Shown one piece after another: positions 61,469 through 64,000 of a stretch of DNA of 64,000 nucleotides; positions within the stretch are counted from its first letter, which is position 1; every line of letters starts with the position of its first letter. Source of the DNA: Flavobacterium ovatum. Its GTDB lineage: Bacteria > Bacteroidota > Bacteroidia > Flavobacteriales > Flavobacteriaceae. The stretch covers positions 2,879,001 to 2,943,000 of the forward strand of contig NZ_CP160035.1 of assembly GCF_040703125.1 (NCBI RefSeq). Reading direction: 5' to 3'. The notes beneath the pieces are model-generated. The model was not told the origin of the DNA, ran no database searches, and worked only from the letters and a program-made list of their open reading frames with translations. Both the position numbers and the translations under genes were made by a program.

Positions 61469-61928
61469 ATGAAAAGTAAAATTTCATCAATAATACTAGT
61501 TTAGCGCTACTAATTTAACATTTGGACAAACAAAAACCAAATTAAACTATAGAGATTATTTATGAAACATGCGGATCGTGCTTTGATCGCTATAGAAGTA
61601 AAAGCTAATGATATAAATGCAAAGGGTGTTGCAATAGTCTGTTTTATTTCTGGAAATAGTGTTCAATCATGGATATCAAAAATAAAAGTGATAGGAACTT
61701 TGTCTGATGAAAAAGCAAATTTATTAGCCATTACCAGTGCAAAGGCTGCCGAAATTGCTGAAACACTTAAAAATAGTGACGATAAAAACAGAAAACTGAA
61801 AGTAGGCGAACTAGGCTGGATAGGAGTAGTAGTCTGGTTATCTTTTAGCGTCTTTTTCAGGAGCAGTGAGTGAACAAGATGTGGTACTTTCTACTATTGG
61901 TGTTGATATTCTTGTACCGTTTTTTAAA
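61469..61928 (+). pseudogene. Decayed GlcG/HbpS (DUF336)-family gene
   Basis: Pieces of one secreted protein are spread over three frames. A signal peptide starts at 61469 (MKSKISSIILV), then after a shift SATNLTFGQTKTKLNYRDYL, then after another shift the 61562 frame (KHADRALIAIEVKANDINAK ... ITSAKAAEIAETLKNS ... KVGELGWIG), and after a third shift around 61830 GYLLASFSGAVSEQDVVL up to the stop near 61928. The last block, with SGAxSEQD, fits the C-terminus of GlcG/HbpS proteins. At least three frameshifts show it is broken. The 103-codon open frame at 61562-61873 is only its middle part and is unlikely to be a functional gene. Confidence 0.6.
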
Positions 61929-61946
61929 TAACTTTAGAATGGTTGG

Positions 61947-63137
61947 TCATCTTTCAAACAGTCCAATCGTTCCACCAACCCAGTTTTTGTCTTGGTTATA
62001 TTTTACACCAATCATTTCACCGCGACTCAATCGCACTAAATTGCATAGTAGAATAGGGTTTTCATCTCCATTTTTCCAAGTGCATAACATTCTCACTTCT
62101 ACTTTTATTTTGCCTTCAGGAGCTTGTAGAATCGGGAAGTAATTTACTTTTTTCTGTAGGATATAAAGTTCTTTCTCAACGACGGATTCAATATCTTCTC
62201 TCTTTACATGAAAAATAACACCTGAACCAGAGAAAGAGAAGAGTGGTTTTAATACATAGTTTTCTAAATCATCTGGAATTTTTTTTAATTCGCTTAATAA
62301 AGTTGTTTCAATGAAATATTTCCCTTTGAGGAGCGGAAGAATAAATTTACTAATTCTAAAAAACCAATTGGGGTGTCCCGCCCATTCCACATCTAATTCG
62401 TCAGTGAAGTGGAAATTCAATTGTAAGTCGGTTCTTGCGTTTAGTTCGTCAAAAATTACTCGATTGTAGATTCGTTTAATTAAAACATCAATACCTTTTT
62501 CATTGGTGTAAAACAATTGATTGTCTTTCTTGATAACCTCAGTAACACAGACAAAGTTGACACCCAAGTCCCTTTTACAATAATAAAAATCAATTTTTGT
62601 ATTTTGTTTTTCAGGCTCAATTTCGAGTAGAATTACATTTTCTTTTGGGTGGCCGTTGCAAATAACTTCCTCGAGAGTTTTTAGATATTCATCATTCGTA
62701 ATTTTGTTTACAAAAGGAGAAAATTCACTTAAAAAGGGATACTGATTTGTGAATTTTTCAAATAAATTATTTTGATAATTAAACAAAGAAGGGAATCCTT
62801 GTACTTCAATTAATTTAGGAATCACCTGTCCTTCTTCTTCACAAATTCCAAAATCTATCGCAATAAAGTTAGTGTGATTGTCTTCGTTAGGCACTCTATT
62901 ATTTAGTTCTAATGATTTGTTTGTAAGTTGTTTGAAGTTGTTACTCTTAATTAAAGCTATAACTTCATTGGAGCCTTCAATTAATTGTGATTTTAATTCT
63001 TTTGAAATAAAAAAAGGAGTTTCTCCGACTCTAAAAGTTGGGGAGTAATCAAAGTCAGAGGTAACATCAATTTTTAGATTTCGATATTTTTCTTCTGAAA
63101 ATTCGGCATTGAATTGTTCCCTATATTTCGCAATCAT
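61947..63137 (-). CDS. ATP-grasp protein of unknown specificity
   Basis: A 396-aa protein with an ATP-grasp-like C-terminal half: PDDLENYVLKPLFSFSGSGVIF (ATP lysine and glycine-rich loop), IKVEVRMLCTW and the end NLVRLSRGEMIGVKYN with Arg/Asn that could bind Mg-ATP. The N-terminal half (ETPFFISKELKSQL, NFIAIDFGICEEEGQVIPKLIEVQGFPS) resembles the pre-ATP-grasp domains of glutathionylspermidine-synthetase-like ligases. Substrate unknown. It follows the amidotransferase gene by 15 bp on the same strand, so the two are co-transcribed. The pseudogene ends 19 bp beyond its stop. Confidence 0.7.
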   Translation of the reverse strand: MIAKYREQFNAEFSEEKYRNLKIDVTSDFDYSPTFRVGETPFFISKELKSQLIEGSNEVIALIKSNNFKQLTNKSLELNNRVPNEDNHTNFIAIDFGICEEEGQVIPKLIEVQGFPSLFNYQNNLFEKFTNQYPFLSEFSPFVNKITNDEYLKTLEEVICNGHPKENVILLEIEPEKQNTKIDFYYCKRDLGVNFVCVTEVIKKDNQLFYTNEKGIDVLIKRIYNRVIFDELNARTDLQLNFHFTDELDVEWAGHPNWFFRISKFILPLLKGKYFIETTLLSELKKIPDDLENYVLKPLFSFSGSGVIFHVKREDIESVVEKELYILQKKVNYFPILQAPEGKIKVEVRMLCTWKNGDENPILLCNLVRLSRGEMIGVKYNQDKNWVGGTIGLFER

Positions 63138-63152
63138 ACAAAGGTAATTTAC

Positions 63153-63986
63153 TTAATTGGACATAATTTTTTTAGTTTTCATCAAATCATTTACTGCAAT
63201 TCGAAGAAAATTTGGAATCAATGTTTCGTTAGTTTTATAAATTTTATCATCGTCTAATAAGTCCTCTAACATGTTTCTAAATTTTCTTTTCCCTTTCATT
63301 TTTCGGATTTTATCTTTGGCTTCCTTATCTCTTAAATGAGCAACAAAACTAATAGGATCTGCTTCAGGGTGAAATTGTGTTCCAACGAAATAATCGGTGA
63401 ATCGAACCGCCATTATGGCTCTTTCATATTGAACATAGTCTCTTATTTTTTCTAAGGAAAGTATTTTGGCACCTTTCTTTTTAAAAATAGTTAGCTTGGG
63501 TTGTACTACTTGATAATCTCTGGAGTCAATCGCATAAAAAGGGTCGTCTAGGCCTTCAAATAAAGGATCTATTTTACCTTCGGGAGTTTTATGGATAGTC
63601 ATTACGCCAAAAGAAGTGCCTTTTCTTTTGGTGATTTCAGCCAAACCAAAATGTTTACAAGCCATCTGAAACGAATGGCATATAAATAGCATATGTTTTT
63701 TTACTGAACTCTCTTGATTCCATTTCGTGAGTTCATCAATAAATTTATAATATTTAATTTCCCAATTTCCATCTCCTTCTAATGGGTTTCCAGGGCCCCC
63801 AGTAGAGATGTAAATGTCATATTTTTCAATTTCGGGCAATTCACATTTAGAACGTACATCAAAAATGTCAAACCTAACCAAAGGTGAAAATCGATTAACT
63901 ATTTCAATAATGCATCGCATTCCTTGATTGGGTTGGCCATCATACATATCTAAAATGGCCATCCTGATTGATTTCTTATTATTCAT
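63153..63986 (-). CDS. Class I glutamine amidotransferase (GMP synthase-like)
   Basis: A 277-aa glutaminase-type protein. The catalytic Cys is in MLFICHSFQMACKHFG (CHS in place of the usual CLG), and the His-Glu pair is in GTQFHPEADP; the phosphate- or oxyanion-region DIYISTGGPGNPLEGDG fits the class I fold. It has a lysine-rich C-terminal extension (about 230-277). The start ATG at 63986 is within the window, so the gene is complete, but its promoter may lie beyond. Its partner is the ATP-grasp gene 15 bp downstream. It could supply ammonia or act as a gamma-glutamyl hydrolase. Confidence 0.85.
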   Translation of the reverse strand: MNNKKSIRMAILDMYDGQPNQGMRCIIEIVNRFSPLVRFDIFDVRSKCELPEIEKYDIYISTGGPGNPLEGDGNWEIKYYKFIDELTKWNQESSVKKHMLFICHSFQMACKHFGLAEITKRKGTSFGVMTIHKTPEGKIDPLFEGLDDPFYAIDSRDYQVVQPKLTIFKKKGAKILSLEKIRDYVQYERAIMAVRFTDYFVGTQFHPEADPISFVAHLRDKEAKDKIRKMKGKRKFRNMLEDLLDDDKIYKTNETLIPNFLRIAVNDLMKTKKIMSN

Positions 63987-64000
63987 TTTGTGGTATTTAA

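Noticed and set aside
61870..62142. A 90-codon plus-strand frame after the pseudogene
   Set aside because: It overlaps the C-terminal part of the minus-strand ATP-grasp gene and carries no domain.
63139..63146. Minus-strand TACCTTTG as a separate promoter for the ATP-grasp gene
   Set aside because: It would start transcription inside the coding sequence just after the ATG at 63137, and the gene is only 15 bp after the amidotransferase gene.

Overview
The window reads as a chromosomal segment of a Flavobacterium-like member of the Bacteroidetes. Supporting signs are the low G+C content, the near absence of Shine-Dalgarno sequences, repeated Bacteroidetes-type promoter elements (TAnnTTTG, sometimes with a TTG 17-23 bp upstream), lipoproteins and Tat- or Sec-exported enzymes typical of the group, a class II (long) IlvC, a NagB fused to a PIG-L deacetylase, and several families of short dispersed intergenic repeats. 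I see no rRNA, tRNA, CRISPR array, prophage or intact transposase.

Layout. 1-13.2 kb is mixed housekeeping: the 3' end of pcm, an HTH-Fic protein, smpB, a VF530-type small protein, an aldose-1-epimerase homologue, an M1 peptidase, agmatine deiminase, a choice-of-anchor-I lipoprotein, a nucleoside phosphorylase with an SUI1-type factor, a 2OG-Fe(II) oxygenase and a helical protein of unknown role. 13.3-21.2 kb is a leuA-leuB-ilvD-ilvB-ilvN-ilvC operon for branched-chain amino acids. 21.5-30.0 kb is a carbohydrate block: Tat-exported TIM-barrel protein, heparinase II/III-type lyase, acetylesterase, GH42-like hydrolase and NagB/PIG-L, without any SusC/SusD pair. 30.3-34.6 kb holds acs and an LTA-synthase-like membrane sulfatase. 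34.7-46.2 kb is a heavy-metal island: OmpR-type regulator, sensor kinase, VIT-type transporter, a CzcA-type RND pump fused to its own TolC-like domain, adaptor lipoprotein, P1B-2-type ATPase and a small DUF2231-like membrane protein. 46.2-53.9 kb is the complete histidine operon hisG-D-C-B-H-A-F-IE, preceded by a His-rich leader peptide and an intrinsic terminator (an attenuator). 54.0-64.0 kb carries two ATP-grasp ligases, a class I glutamine amidotransferase, an esterase and M17 and M1 peptidases, plus a DUF4240 protein, a second Tat-type TIM-barrel protein and a broken GlcG/HbpS-family gene.

How the parts work together. The leu/ilv and his operons carry out amino-acid synthesis. The his operon is probably controlled by ribosome stalling at His codons. 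The metal island looks self-contained: the regulator gene and the pump gene both carry CTTAAG-like direct repeats spaced by 11 bp, and the pump and ATPase motifs both point to Zn/Cd/Co rather than Cu. The lyase, esterase and glycosidase probably break down an acetylated, uronate-containing polysaccharide, with NagB/PIG-L handling amino sugars.

Most notable observations: (1) the his attenuator; (2) every gap inside the his operon is filled with hairpin-forming repeats, several of them strict 7-bp heptad arrays running into the ends of hisH and hisF; (3) a dispersed structured repeat whose hairpins are conserved by compensatory change between copies at 21.3 and 37.7 kb; (4) the RND-TolC fusion with an internal signal peptide; (5) the ATP-grasp/amidotransferase/peptidase neighbourhood, which may make and turn over an unknown peptide-like compound.
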